Shown here: positions 24,006 to 34,799 of the stretch, piece after piece | How the letters are laid out: every line of letters begins with the position of its first letter | How positions within the stretch are numbered: the first letter of the stretch is position 1 | Origin: Hoplostethus atlanticus | Lineage: Eukaryota; Chordata; Actinopteri; Trachichthyiformes; Trachichthyidae | Direction of reading: 5' to 3' | Assembly: GCA_034670405.1 (NCBI GenBank) | Contig: JAXDDX010000061.1 | Location: 529,001-593,000 of the forward strand | DNA length: 64,000 nt | Translations under genes and position numbers: made by a program | Notes under the pieces: model-generated | Told to the model about the DNA's origin: nothing | Databases searched by the model: none | Seen by the model: the letters and a program-made list of their open reading frames with translations, nothing else

Positions 24006-24007
<2 letters not shown>

Positions 24008-24052
<45 letters not shown>
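24008..24052. repeat. (GT)n microsatellite, ~22 units
   Basis: Uninterrupted tract followed by a short GA run. Confidence 0.97.
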
Positions 24053-24059
<7 letters not shown>

Positions 24060-24324
24060 ATATCTAGTCTGGGGATCCCCTTAATTCCTCTTACTGTAGT
24101 CAGATGTGTGTTCATGCACATCATCAGACATGGTCGGTTAACTAAATACGCTTTAAAACCTTGTTTGGCATTCATGACCATTAAAATAGAAATAGAACCA
24201 AAAAACCAACATTAAAGAAACAGTAGAACCATATAATACTGCATACATCTGAAATGACTATTCCTGGAAATGGCCATAAATCATTCAAACTTAACAGATG
24301 TTACATGTACATGTATGTTGCTAC

Positions 24325-24750
24325 CTACACTACAAATAAGTATTTGGAAATCAAATCATTCTGAGATGCCAAAGGGCAATGAAAAGGCAAGGAATAGCCC
24401 TGTATTTGTGATGCTTTATCCAAGTAAAATTTAAGTCCCTCTTCCCCCAGTATCTCCAGCAGAATAGATACAGATTTGTGGATAACCCTCAAAGTTGACA
24501 GCTTACGTGACAACGTGACACTCATATCGTTTATACAAAGCAGAACTAGTAATGGACCTAAGACACTTCCTTGTGGTACCCCACATTTAATTGCATCAGA
24601 CAACTAACAGACAATTAATCTCTACCCTCACAAATCAGTCTGACAGATAGGAGATAATCCACTTAATACCTTGGGCCACTATCCCTAATGGCTTTGACCC
24701 ACTGAGCAGCAGCCCATGGTTGACGAGTTCCTCAAGTCAATGTCTTTCCT
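24325..24750 (-). mobile_element. Non-LTR retrotransposon reverse-transcriptase remnant
   Basis: The minus-strand frame from 24603 contains IKCGVPQGSVLGPLL followed by LLCINDM (24584-24522). This is the signature of LINE reverse transcriptases of the Jockey/CR1/L2/Rex group. Upstream (about 24740-24630, minus) a related frame gives IKWIISYLSD, the block that normally lies shortly before GVPQGS. The stop after SYLSD, the absent YADD catalytic box where it should follow, and loss of homology after about 24400 show a dead, truncated copy. In an active element this enzyme copies the element RNA into DNA at a nicked target. No 5-prime end, endonuclease domain or tail was found. Confidence 0.8.
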
Positions 24751-24759
24751 AATGTTCTC

Positions 24760-25150
24760 TGTCAAGTAAAGGAGGCAGGAGTCTGTGCAGTATCCTTTCC
24801 TAAATCTAACTACTGCATACATGATCATATATTTTCTCATGTATAGTTTTGTGTATAATTATTTGCTCATATTGCCAACAGTTAGCTGTCTCCTTCCCAC
24901 TGCCGTGACTAAATGAGCCGCCAGTATCAGCAGCAGCAAATCCGTCTCCCCCTCGTTCTGTCTCCCTCCCTCCCTCCCTCTCCTCGTCTCCCCTCTCCTC
25001 GTCTGCCCTCCCTGCTGATGTTCCTAAATGAGCAGTAGCAGCAAATCATTAAGCCAGAGCAGAGAAGGTCAAGAGCTTTATAAAGACGGAGGACAATTAA
25101 AAACCCACCAAGACAATGCAGCTCTGAAAAGGTTAGAGCATTCCTCTCTC
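24760..25150. other. No gene seen; pyrimidine-rich patch
   Basis: 24945-25015 is rich in CCCTCC words. A short (CA)n lies just after, at 25153-25174. Confidence 0.4.
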
Positions 25151-25174
25151 AAACACACACACACACACACACAC

Positions 25175-27540
25175 AGTCCTGAAGTAGGCGTGCACGTGAA
25201 AAGCTTTCCCTCAACCACGTGCATACAGAAGATTGTGCTGAGGCTGACTGACAGATACATTCACACTCATTCACAAAGCCCAAAATAACAGGCTTATGTG
25301 CACACATGCATGTTAATGGTTAACGTCCAATCATCCTCGAACTCCACAATATCCATAGCAGTGTATTGAGAGACATAAAAACATGGTTCTGACGTGCACA
25401 CCAATTTACTAAATGACTATTTTCACAAACAATTTAGCCAACAGCAATTTCATATCTGTTATACTGGTAGATTTGCCACCCCAAGAGTGAACAAGGTGAG
25501 AATGCTGGGAGAAATACTGAGAAATTGATTTGTAGATTTGTCATTACTATCACCCAACTCCATCACCCCTATAAACCTGGATACAGAAATCTACTAGTGA
25601 AAGAAAACTTGTTATGACAGCGCTGAATGGTGCAAAAAGCCATAGGACACTGCAGTTTAAAAAAAGAAACCCTTCTGGTGATACGATGAGTCTAATAGGA
25701 GGTTAGTTTATAGCACTAGTCACAATATTTAGTGGATAGATGACCCAGGAAGAAGGTTTGAACACTTGACGCTTGGCTAGCATCCATCTTGTTAATGTCT
25801 AACCCTACGCACCTTAACAGCACACCTTGTTTTTGTGCCAGGGAGCAGTTGTTAGCACACGTTATACTTTATATATCTACACATCATGAAGGCAAGACCA
25901 AGAGACCTCAACTTTTCCTCTCCATCTCCCTATCTTATCTCACCTTCCTCTCCTATCTTCTCATCAGTTCTGTCCTTTTCGCTTGGACCGTTTCGTCTGC
26001 GTTCGTGTGCCCGCAAGAAGGATGCTGCCCAGAAGGATTTCCTGGGGATTGTGCATTTTCTGCATTCAGAACTGATAGCACGTTTTTGTTAGCTCATAGC
26101 AATATGAAAGTCCAGACAAACATCACAGATTACTGTCTTGCTCCAGGGAGGATTTGCTCATGTTCAGAAATAGGCTGTGCTTGGCCGGAGGTATGGATGA
26201 AGGCAGGTTGAGGGGAAGTGGATGCAACAAAAAGGTAAATTACAACAAAATAACTCCTGGATTACATTGAACATCACAGATTGATGGTATACTGTACAGG
26301 GTAGGAATATCTGAGGCTGGAACACTTTGGGAGCAAATTGCAGTGTGCGGTCTCTTTTGTTGTTGGCCGCAGCTATACAATCAATTATTACATGGCGTGA
26401 TATTCCCCCTTTAACCTGACAGACAAAACAGCACCGGAATTGGAGCTCAGAAAAAGAACATAATAATGGCTTTCAATTATGAATTGTCAACCTTGCCTGG
26501 AATACATTTTCCATTTTGTGGTGTGTATGTATGAGCATTGTCAACCTGTAACGCTTTCCATTGAAGTTGAATGGGCCAGTTAGATATTTCAGTCTGCAGA
26601 CATTTATTTAGGAGTTTTACTCACAGGAATTTCCAGTTCAGTAAATATCTCATATCTGTCAGTCAGTTGACCCGTCAGTCATCAAGAGTCCTTAGTCTAT
26701 TAGCGCCACAGCCTCCGCCGCCGACAATGAACTCCCCTGTTCCCTGGTTAACAATGCCTTGATACGAGGCTAACCAGCATAACAGGATGGACATGCCGTC
26801 CTGGCGAGACGCCACTCTCTCCGTGAGTAGAATATGTCACTCATTCATAAAGTTAAATCAGCGGAAAATTAGCGGAGGGGTTGAGAGAACCTGAATGGGA
26901 AGGAAGGCGTGACTGTGGGACGTGGCAGGACTCAGAGCATAGCCGTCTGTGTCTGTGGCTTTTGTTTGCTTCATCATGACTATTTCTCTTGGTTGCTATT
27001 GAGTTATAGCCTACTAAAGCTTAGTTAAACACAGATTCCAGGACGCTGGAATACACCGTTGAGCCTTCTTGAGGTATCGTGGGCCCAACTCAGCGAAACA
27101 TCGGTGAAGGAAGGTGCCCACTTGATAACCCCAGTGACATGCCGCATACCGCTGTTGGCTAGGGTAGGTAACTGGTGAATGGTGCCATCTGAGGAATGAC
27201 TCTGGAGATCTATGACGGTGTAGCCTGATATTTGAAGACCCATCATTCTTTTATACGAAGCTTAGCATCACTTCAATCACTCATCTGTCTTTCATAACGT
27301 ATTATCCAATCGGTTTACATTTGGAGAAGGAGGTGTATTCAGTCTTGCATCATTACTAATCATCCAATCACCCAAGTACGCACATTCAGACTCTCTCACC
27401 CCTACTCTGGGAACCAATCACAAATCAATTCTATATTACATTCTGCTGCTGTCAGTCCTGCTGCTGCTGTAGTCCTGGGCAGATAACCCAGTGGGGTGGT
27501 ATCTACAGCCCTGGGGGGGGCGGGGTTCTCGTCTACAGCC
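25175..27540. other. Long unique-looking stretch, no gene seen
   Basis: The overlapping frames at 25789-26211 lack domain features. 26380-26530 is AT-rich with several TAAT/ATTA words and no repeats, and may be conserved non-coding DNA; not testable here. Confidence 0.35.
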
Positions 27541-27541
27541 T

Positions 27542-27566
27542 ATTCATGGGGATTCAGCCCATGAAT
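27542..27566. other. Perfect 9-bp hairpin
   Basis: attcatggg at 27542-27550 pairs with cccatgaat at 27558-27566 over a 7-base loop. It lies after a G-rich stretch (27509-27524). Confidence 0.5.
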
Positions 27567-27813
27567 GGATATTTCTATGTCTTTTTATTGATTTCAAGAA
27601 GTCAAGTATGAATTCCTGCTAGTCTCTCCTGATTGAAATGCCATATGAGGGGGTGCATTTATTTAAAGAGCCTTGCAGTTCCATTTATGATTGCATTTTA
27701 TCACGGGTTGTCAGAGAGGGGATCGAACCCCTAACCCCCTATATAGCAATACAAATGTGTCTGTATGCATGTCTGTGTGTGGTACACTGTTTCCCCACTG
27801 GCAATATGAGATT

Positions 27814-27815
<2 letters not shown>

Positions 27816-27878
<63 letters not shown>
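27816..27878. repeat. (CA)n microsatellite, ~31 units
   Basis: 63 uninterrupted bases of CA. Confidence 0.98.
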
Positions 27879-27879
<1 letters not shown>

Positions 27880-27994
27880 CCCCTCTAGGCTGCATGTTCA
27901 TAATGTTGACAACGGCCGGTAACTCGTGGATGAAATGTAAATTTGTTTATCAGATTCTGGAATCCGTTCCTTATCCCTTTTTCTCCTCCCTCCT

Positions 27995-27997
<3 letters not shown>

Positions 27998-28025
<28 letters not shown>
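27998..28025. repeat. (CT)n microsatellite
   Basis: About 14 CT units within a pyrimidine-rich region (27960-28120). Confidence 0.95.
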
Positions 28026-28029
<4 letters not shown>

Positions 28030-28699
28030 CTGGTCTCTCTCATACTCTCTTTCTCCATTTCTGATCTCTTTCTCCTTTTACCTCCCTCTTCTTCCTCCAG
28101 TCCCTCGCTCTCTCTTTCAGGGTCATGGTATATTTCCCTGGGTGTTCGTACACAAGATTATCTTGTGTTGGAGAGCTGGCCCTGCGGTGGAATTAATTGC
28201 ATCAAACACTGATAACAGAGACAAGGGGACGGGGAGAGCCGATTACATTGGGCTGCAGTCAGATGAATAGCCTCCACCAACAACAAACCCCATCTCTAAT
28301 ATTCTTCCGGCCTCAGTCTCTTTCTCTACTTCCCTTTGTATCTTTCACCTCCCTCTCAGCAGTTGTTCTGTCTGTCTGTCACTTCCTTCCTCCCACTTTC
28401 TCCTCTAAGACAGGGCCAGAGGTATAAACCGTATAAACCTGTGTAGATTCAAGACTAAAACTGTGTATGCAGAAAAATTGGATACATACATACACACATT
28501 GTTTTTGTCAGATTTCTAAAACCCTGTTTACGTCGTGTCCACGCATCGTTCCGCTTTATAAATCTCCATTACTGTGAAACGGTGAAACTGTGCACCTCTG
28601 CACAATCCTAATGCCCACTGCAACAATTAGCCATAAATGGATGTCAACACACAGGGGGGGCGTATGCATACTTTCTATGCTTTCATACGGCTGTTGTGT

Positions 28700-29145
28700 G
28701 AGTGTGTGTGTGTGTCTTAGACAGACACACACACACACTCACACAACATCATGCAAATACCCAATCGAAATGTCCAATACACACAAACATGTACATAAAT
28801 GCAAAGACAAACACACACACACACACACACGTTCATATCCAGTCAGGGTCTTTCTACACATGCAGGCACATGGACACAGACATACACACAAAACCATGCT
28901 AACACACAATCGAAATGTCTAATACACACAAACATGAACAGATGTGCAAAGACACACACACACACACCCACCCAATTGAAATTTATTTTTCATTCTAATA
29001 CACACAAACATGCACACACACATGAAACCTCATATCCAACCACAGTGTCTTTCTATCTCTAAAATACACATATAGACACACACACACAAAACCATGTTAA
29101 TACCCAATCGGTGTCTCTCTTGTCTCTCTAACACACACACACACA
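28700..29145. repeat. CA-rich higher-order repeat
   Basis: A complex unit recurs: ccatg(c/t)taa.acccaatcgaaatgt, ctaatacacacaaacatg, gtgcaaagacacac(ac)n, catatcca, gtctttcta. Starts are near 28748, 28893 and 29090, with a partial copy near 28970. The spacing of the first two is about 145 bases. CA tracts form part of each unit. Confidence 0.75.
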
Positions 29146-29149
29146 CTCA

Positions 29150-30630
29150 CAGTGTGCTGGATGTCACAGTGTATTTAAGTGCTTTGGTTCTTTGTGTCAG
29201 AGGAGACAGCCAAGTAGTGAATAGCTTTTCAAATGACTCGTCATTAAACTCCCTCTCTTGTAGACACTAACACTCCTCAAGACGTTACTGCAGTAAAGCA
29301 AGATCGTCACCGTCTTGCAGAAAACCTTTTTAAGGACGTAGGGAGGTATTTTTAGGACTGGAGAAGATTTTTTTTATCATCGATGCCCATTTTTCAGCAT
29401 CATTGATTGAGTTTGGTTTGTCTCCGTGGGACAAATTGTCAGCTGCCGACTTATACCAATCCTATGTCGTCCTACCAGTAAGCAGGTTTTAAGTACTTGA
29501 GCTCTAATATGAGGCTCTCTTTGTGTCACAGCAGACAGACAGACAGCACTTAGTTGGCATTAAAACTTCTCTCATAATTTAGTGGTTACACCGGTGTGGT
29601 CATAAAACTAGGACAGAAAAAATCTCAAAAAAATAACATGAGAAGAACTTAGAATAGTGTTAGGCTGCAGTAATTCCCACTACAGCCAGAAATGGAATAA
29701 TAACAAAAAGAAAAATAGACAATAAATGGTCCAATGTATCAATAAATGTATACATTTTACAGCAGATTAGCAGGTAGGGATGCTAGTAGTTGAATGGTGC
29801 AATTACCAGTACAAACAGTGCTAAATCAGTTGAAGCCTACCTGGACCAACATGCTCCAAGGACAGGCACTAGACACATTAGATAAAACGCTGTGATGCAA
29901 CACAGCAGGCAGTTGTTGACAATATCTCCTTGTATATCTTCTTATTTTTGCTTACAAAATAAAAGTACACATATACAGACATATAGAGAGTGTTTTCTCC
30001 CTTTCAGCTCAAGCTCATTTTTTTCTCAATCTACCCACCTATATTTATATTAGTTCAATACCAAACACACCATTTGTATTTGTTTCGCTAGAGACAGCGA
30101 AACAGCAAAATCGAAACTTTAAAATTAACTGTTATTAAAATCTCTCTGTCCTAAGCCACACAAGCCACTAACACATCTAAAGACATGATTGTAGTAATTT
30201 TGTGCTCTGATCATACCATTTCCTGTGTATCCTCCACATTAATTCAACAGCAGCGGTTGCTGATTGCTGGTAAATTGCTCCACAAAAGCTTGGAAAATGT
30301 AAAATACAATTGCTAATCCATATTCGCAGCGTTCTTTCCACAGAAATGTCTGGCCATGGTCCTCAGACAAGCCTAGGGGCCACAGTTCAGAAGACGGTAT
30401 GCCATCTATATACTGCAAAAATATCCATCTTAACAAGTCATTTAGTATCAAGTCATAAAGTAAATGAAAGATCTGCCAATACGGTGAGAAAATTTCACTT
30501 CATCCCCAATACAAATCAACTTGTTTGGAGAATTTCTTGAGTCACTAGTATCTCTTTACTGAAATGATCTGCCTTATTTTGATATTGACACCTGATCCTA
30601 GGAACTTCCTGACGCCAGTGGAGCTGTATT
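29150..30630. other. No gene seen
   Basis: Unique-looking, AT-rich. No repeat family or exon recognised. Confidence 0.4.
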
Positions 30631-30635
30631 AGTAA

Positions 30636-30989
30636 CAACATGTCCATGTGGGCCCCACCTGGGTTAGTGATGGGCTGGTACTTACAACCCAAATGGGGCC
30701 CATATTCATTTGTCCATGGGCTCCATATAGGCCCCGTGTGTATCTGCCCATGTGGGTCGCTAATGGGGCCAAGGTGGGCTAGAAGTGGGACCCATGTGAG
30801 CAATCATCATTTAAATAGGGCCCATGTGGGACCCACACATAGACCAGAGCTGGGCTTAAATGGGTAGCCCAGTTGGGGTAACCAACTGGGGCCCACACAC
30901 AACCCATCAAATAGCCCACCCCGAGCTCACGCCCACTTAAAACCCATGTAAACCATGTAAACCTCATATGGCCCCACATGGACACGTTG
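30636..30989. mobile_element. TIR element with GGGCCC-rich interior
   Basis: The left end caacatgtccatgtggg (30636-30652) and the complement of 30973-30989 match at 16 of 17 bases, defining an element of about 354 bp. The interior is built from degenerate, often palindromic words such as gggcccatgtggg, and long frames stay open on both strands (plus 30640-30867; minus 30803-30516 and 30985-30779). No clear target duplication was found. I recall similar sequence scattered in fish genomes, but the superfamily is not known to me. A tandem-repeat origin is the alternative. Confidence 0.6.
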
Positions 30990-31076
30990 GCTGGGAAGTG
31001 GAATTATCTTAACTAATGTTTCTCTTGTTTTAAGTATTTTAAGACTGAATATGACACTAAATGACTCGTTTTTTTT

Positions 31077-31145
31077 TCAGTGCAGGGAGCTCAGGAACGC
31101 TCCCACTCTGGACACTTTGAAACGCCAATTTTTAAATTTAACATT
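31077..31145 (+). mobile_element. Probable LINE ORF2 C-terminal scrap
   Basis: The frame reads ELRNAPTLDTLKRQFLNL. This resembles the C-terminal LINE motif of type 'LPxxLRxAPSLxxFKxxLKTxLF' found in fish L2/Rex-like elements. Only about 20 residues are recognisable; a T-run and cag precede it. Could be chance. Confidence 0.4.
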
Positions 31146-31869
31146 TGAACTGTCAACAGTTAATTATGGAGGCCGAGTACAATTACACACAGAGCAGAGA
31201 GACAGAGTTATCAAACTACCAGCATGTCCCCGCTCGGTGGCATAACTTGACACAGTTTAGTGCATGCACGCACACACACACACACACCTGATATCAAAAT
31301 GTAACAGTTTGAGCATTGTGTCTCTTAGTTATGTAGTGTATTATGTAGTCACTCTACCTTATGAAGGCCACAGTTCAGGATCAGTCCACTGATCAACCCA
31401 GTCTTCTCATGATGAAGTTGATTTCATTAGAAAAACAATCTTAATCTGTTGCAGTTTGTTTGGATTATTTGTATAGAGAAAGCCGCAGAAAGAATGTACA
31501 TTTTGACCCAAACCCCCAACTGTGATATCTAACATTTAATCTAAAAAATCATCTTGCATCCATCCATCCAAAGTCCTCTGCAGCCCCATCAGCCTGGCTG
31601 AATAATTCAAATAAAACAAACTGCATGGTCTGCCCTTTCTAAAAAGGCACCGGTGTGCCCTCCACATAATGAGGGCCAGAGTTTAACCTATGACCAAATC
31701 AAATCATACCATCAGTATAAAATACAAAACATCTGCTATGGAAATGCATCACCGTTTTGAATTCCAGGTTTAATATCTGTGCAGCGTTTAAAGCAAACTG
31801 CTGCCATATGTCTTTACCATACTTCTATTTACATTGTCTGCGGCTCCAAGATGGCCTAGAGGCAGACGC

Positions 31870-32160
31870 TCATCATGATAAGTGAGTTGACAAAGTGCTT
31901 TAACAATCAAATAAAAGCAAACATCATACTATACATTAAAACAAGGAGGCACCACGAGATAAAAAGACAAGAATAGAGGGGTAGGATGTGGTAAAAATAA
32001 AAAACAGTAAAAACAACTAAAGAGATCACCTGAGGGTAAGTCTATAAAATAACTTAAGAAGTGATTTAAAAGATGATCCTGATTCTGCTAGGCTAAACTC
32101 CTCAGCCTCCTGCAACAGTCTGGTGACCTTTTAATATTAAGCCTAAACAAAAGGTTGTCA
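31870..32160. repeat. Probable dispersed repeat (A-rich)
   Basis: The words aagtgcttta, aaataaaagcaaa, gtaagtctataaaa and aagaagtgatttaaaagatgatcctgattctgctaggct match, from memory, a common fish dispersed repeat that contains 'acaaagtgctttaca' and 'ggaagtgatttaaaag'. It may be the partner segment of the type seen at 6760-6905. Confidence 0.4.
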
Positions 32161-32189
32161 ATTTGATACAGGAGAGTTTATTTCAGCAG

Positions 32190-32326
32190 TGAGCTGGCAA
32201 CCGCAGGGTGGCCGGCATGCCAGTATTAGTTTACAATGCCTGTGATCGCTTCTCGAGTGTCCTTGAGCAATGCATAGAACCCCAACCTGCTCCAGGGGGT
32301 GATGTACTGCAGGTGACCCTATACCA
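32190..32326 (+). mobile_element. tRNA-derived SINE fragment
   Basis: Contains gagtgtccttgagcaatgca followed by gaaccccaacctgctccaggggg and gtactgcaggtgaccct, the typical order in fish SINE bodies. The tRNA-like head is not recognisable. Confidence 0.6.
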
Positions 32327-32601
32327 CAGAGACCTGACAAAATATGCTTTTAGGATGTTTTTTCAGTTGCTTTGTGTAAACTGACGATAGTTTCCCTTCT
32401 ACTGAGGATTCAAAGAAAAATCATTTTTTGGTAGAAGATGACTAACAACTCATGCTAGCTCATGCACCATAACACATGCTGAAGTGTAAGCCACATGATC
32501 GTACCAGACCTGAAGAATTGCAATTCATCTAGCAGGAGGCCGTACGGGGCTTTCACACTGCGAGAGACTTTGTTGATTAGCCGCTCTATTTTTGGGCCGC
32601 T

Positions 32602-32905
32602 CTATTGCGAGAGGCTCTGATTGCATCTGCGTAGTGGTCTCATGCATGAAGAAGCAAATAATGTATTATTATTTTTTTGTTACCGTCGACCCCAACAACT
32701 GGACATTCCAAGCATCATTTTTGAGATGTCTATTCCTGTAGTCTTTCAAATAAAGGTTGTAGAGAACTGGGAGGCTTTGGATGGATGTAGTCAATTTTTT
32801 ACATTTTCCAGTCAGAACTATTGTCCATAGAACACGGTAGGGTAGGGAAACAAGGAAGTGCGGAAATCTTATTGGCTGTGGACGGTCCACACACACATCA
32901 GCCGA
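32602..32905 (+). repeat. Divergent dispersed repeat, copy 2
   Basis: Partner of 120-440; see the shared blocks there. Starts near gagaggctctgattgcatctgc and ends near ggacggtccacacacacatcagcc. Confidence 0.6.
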
Positions 32906-32929
32906 GTTTCCTTGGTCACTCAGCTCTGT

Positions 32930-34020
32930 AGGAAACGAATGGGTCTACGGTGACATGTTGATCATGTTATTGGCAGTGTGAATTAGTGATAGCAACTGAG
33001 CATCTGTGCTGCATCAGTACTGCAGACAAGTCTATCTTATTCTATCAATTCTAACCCTAACTAACCCTTTACATTACATTAATGTCTGTCAACCAACTAA
33101 ATAACAGAGTACTTCTTGATATAACTCTTGCTCCAGGCATTAGAAAACAGCTGCAGCAGTAGTTAAGAAAGCATACAGTAAAAGACTTCCACAAAAGGCT
33201 ATGTATTGCACTTTTGTGATTTCTAAAAATGAAGGCAACTAACACAACATGTGGCCCCCTTTTTCAGGCCTTTCAGCATCTCATGAGACCTTTTAGTGCT
33301 GTCAGTTATGATTCTTAAGGAAACAACCTCATTTTAATTCCCTGCTCTGTGGCGCCAGGCCTGTAGCATTACTATAGCTAGTTAAATTAGAGTCATATTA
33401 GACCTATTACCTGCAATTGTATTTCTACCCCTCTAACCTTTAAAAAAAATACAGAGAGAGAGAAATATTCTGAGAGTGACATTCTGACTTTCAAGCATAA
33501 TATTTCCCACTTCCAAGCGATGCTCTTATGCCTGTAGAAAATAATTCTAAATCTGTAGTGAGAAAAAATACGTTGTCATGAGCTTCATGACATTGACATC
33601 CAATGAGTCATGAGCTGTACAATGAGTCATGACCTGCACCACTGATCATGGCCCCATTAGGAGTTTAGTTTTTGTTGTGGACTCGTTTCTGTGGAATTGC
33701 AGGAGAAGGAGTTCAGGGACAGTGTGACTGACTTGATGATGCTGAACACCATTAAATCAATGTAACCAAAATATACTGTAAATAATGAACACAATTCAAC
33801 AGCAGGGCTTCCAGAGAGTTACAGGAAGTCAGTTATAGCCATTAATTCAAAGACTAATTCAGGCTTTTATAGACTTTCACCCAGACACCCAAATAAGAAA
33901 TTTAGCTTGCACCCTGGGACCCAGGCGTATTAAAATCTAACTCCATTCTTGTGGGGGCCCACTAGGCAAAGGCTCATTACCCATTATGGATCTCATTCCA
34001 AAGTTTAAAACTCCATTGTT
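32930..34020. other. No gene seen; two AP-1 words
   Basis: Unique-looking. TGAGTCA occurs at 33604-33610 and 33623-33629, within a tandem pair of about 19 bases (aatgagtcatga...). Confidence 0.4.
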
Positions 34021-34029
34021 TAAAGCTGC

Positions 34030-34789
34030 ATTAGTCCCTCCTCTCTGGTTGAGGGGGTGATAACCAATGAAATCACCTGCTGTAGTCTTTGTTTGGAGCG
34101 AAAACCTGCATACTCTCGGCCATAGGCGCCGATTTATGTTTTTGCCAGTGGGTGCTCAAATGAAGTGAATACCACCAAGGTCAAGATTGTCACAAAATCA
34201 CTTTTATTGCGCTTGCTTTAGTAATTACCGTGGTGCAGGCTACTGTCATCTGTCGGACGTAGACACACACCGAAACGAAATGCAACACTGCTCTGCTACA
34301 AATTCATCACTGGTGGTGGATCCTCACTTTGACTGTCTTTACACTCGCTATCTCTCTCGGTTTTTTAATTACAAATTCGTACGTTTTTACCCGATCATCA
34401 CCCGTGTTTCACATTTGCTGTGTCGCTAGCTAGTAGCTACGTGATGGAACAACGTTGGTTTAGCGACTCTAACGTTACATTGGCAGTTGGCTACGTGACC
34501 ACGCCCCTTAACGTAGCCTACACACGCACAGAGCTGTAACAAGTTTAATTGGATAATGCGATTTGTAGTTAAAACGTTCACCGATAATAATAAGTAATAA
34601 TAGAATAAATAGATGTGTTTTTTTTTTTAAAAGATGCAGTTTTTTGAATACATTTATTTATTAATTTATTTTTTAATCGGCCTTCCCCGTGGGTGCTCAA
34701 CCTTTTCGGTGGGTGCTCGAGCACCGGAGCACCCACGTGATCGGCGCGTATGCTCTCAGCCCTCCACAGTACATGGTTTGACACCCCTG
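34030..34789 (-). mobile_element. Older hAT-like element interrupted by a second hAT element
   Basis: Minus strand: starts at 34789 with CAGGGGTGTCAAACCATG, runs to 34753, and resumes at 34120 after the inserted element. Across the join the sequence (gagagtatgcaggttttcgctcc) aligns with the uninterrupted copy at 7312-7352. The far end was not located; 34030 is an arbitrary limit. Confidence 0.65.
34121..34752 (+). mobile_element. Non-autonomous hAT-type element, copy 1
   Basis: 632 bp bounded by CATAGGCGCCGAT and the complement of ATCGGCGCGTATG (12 of 13 matching). Flanked by ctctcggc (34113-34120) and ctctcagc (34753-34760), an 8-bp target duplication with one mismatch. The 8-bp duplications seen at both copies point to the hAT superfamily. 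It lacks transposase coding; the 80-codon frame inside (34187-34429) has no transposase features. Near its right end is the perfect palindrome ggtgctcgagcacc. Very similar, by eye, to the inverted copy at 38289-38853, so transposition was fairly recent. Confidence 0.85.
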
Positions 34790-34799
34790 GTCTAGTTCA

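Noticed and set aside
25789..26211. 140-codon plus-strand frame as a secreted Cys-rich protein
   Set aside because: No consistent signal peptide or family pattern, a competing frame overlaps, and no splice context.
27705..27740. tRNA or SINE on the minus strand (GGTTCGATCCC word at about 27719-27729)
   Set aside because: B-box-like word only; no A-box, SINE body or tRNA fold was found.
34187..34429. 80-codon frame as a transposase piece
   Set aside because: Lies in the non-autonomous hAT element but has no transposase motif; the inverted copy does not keep it intact.
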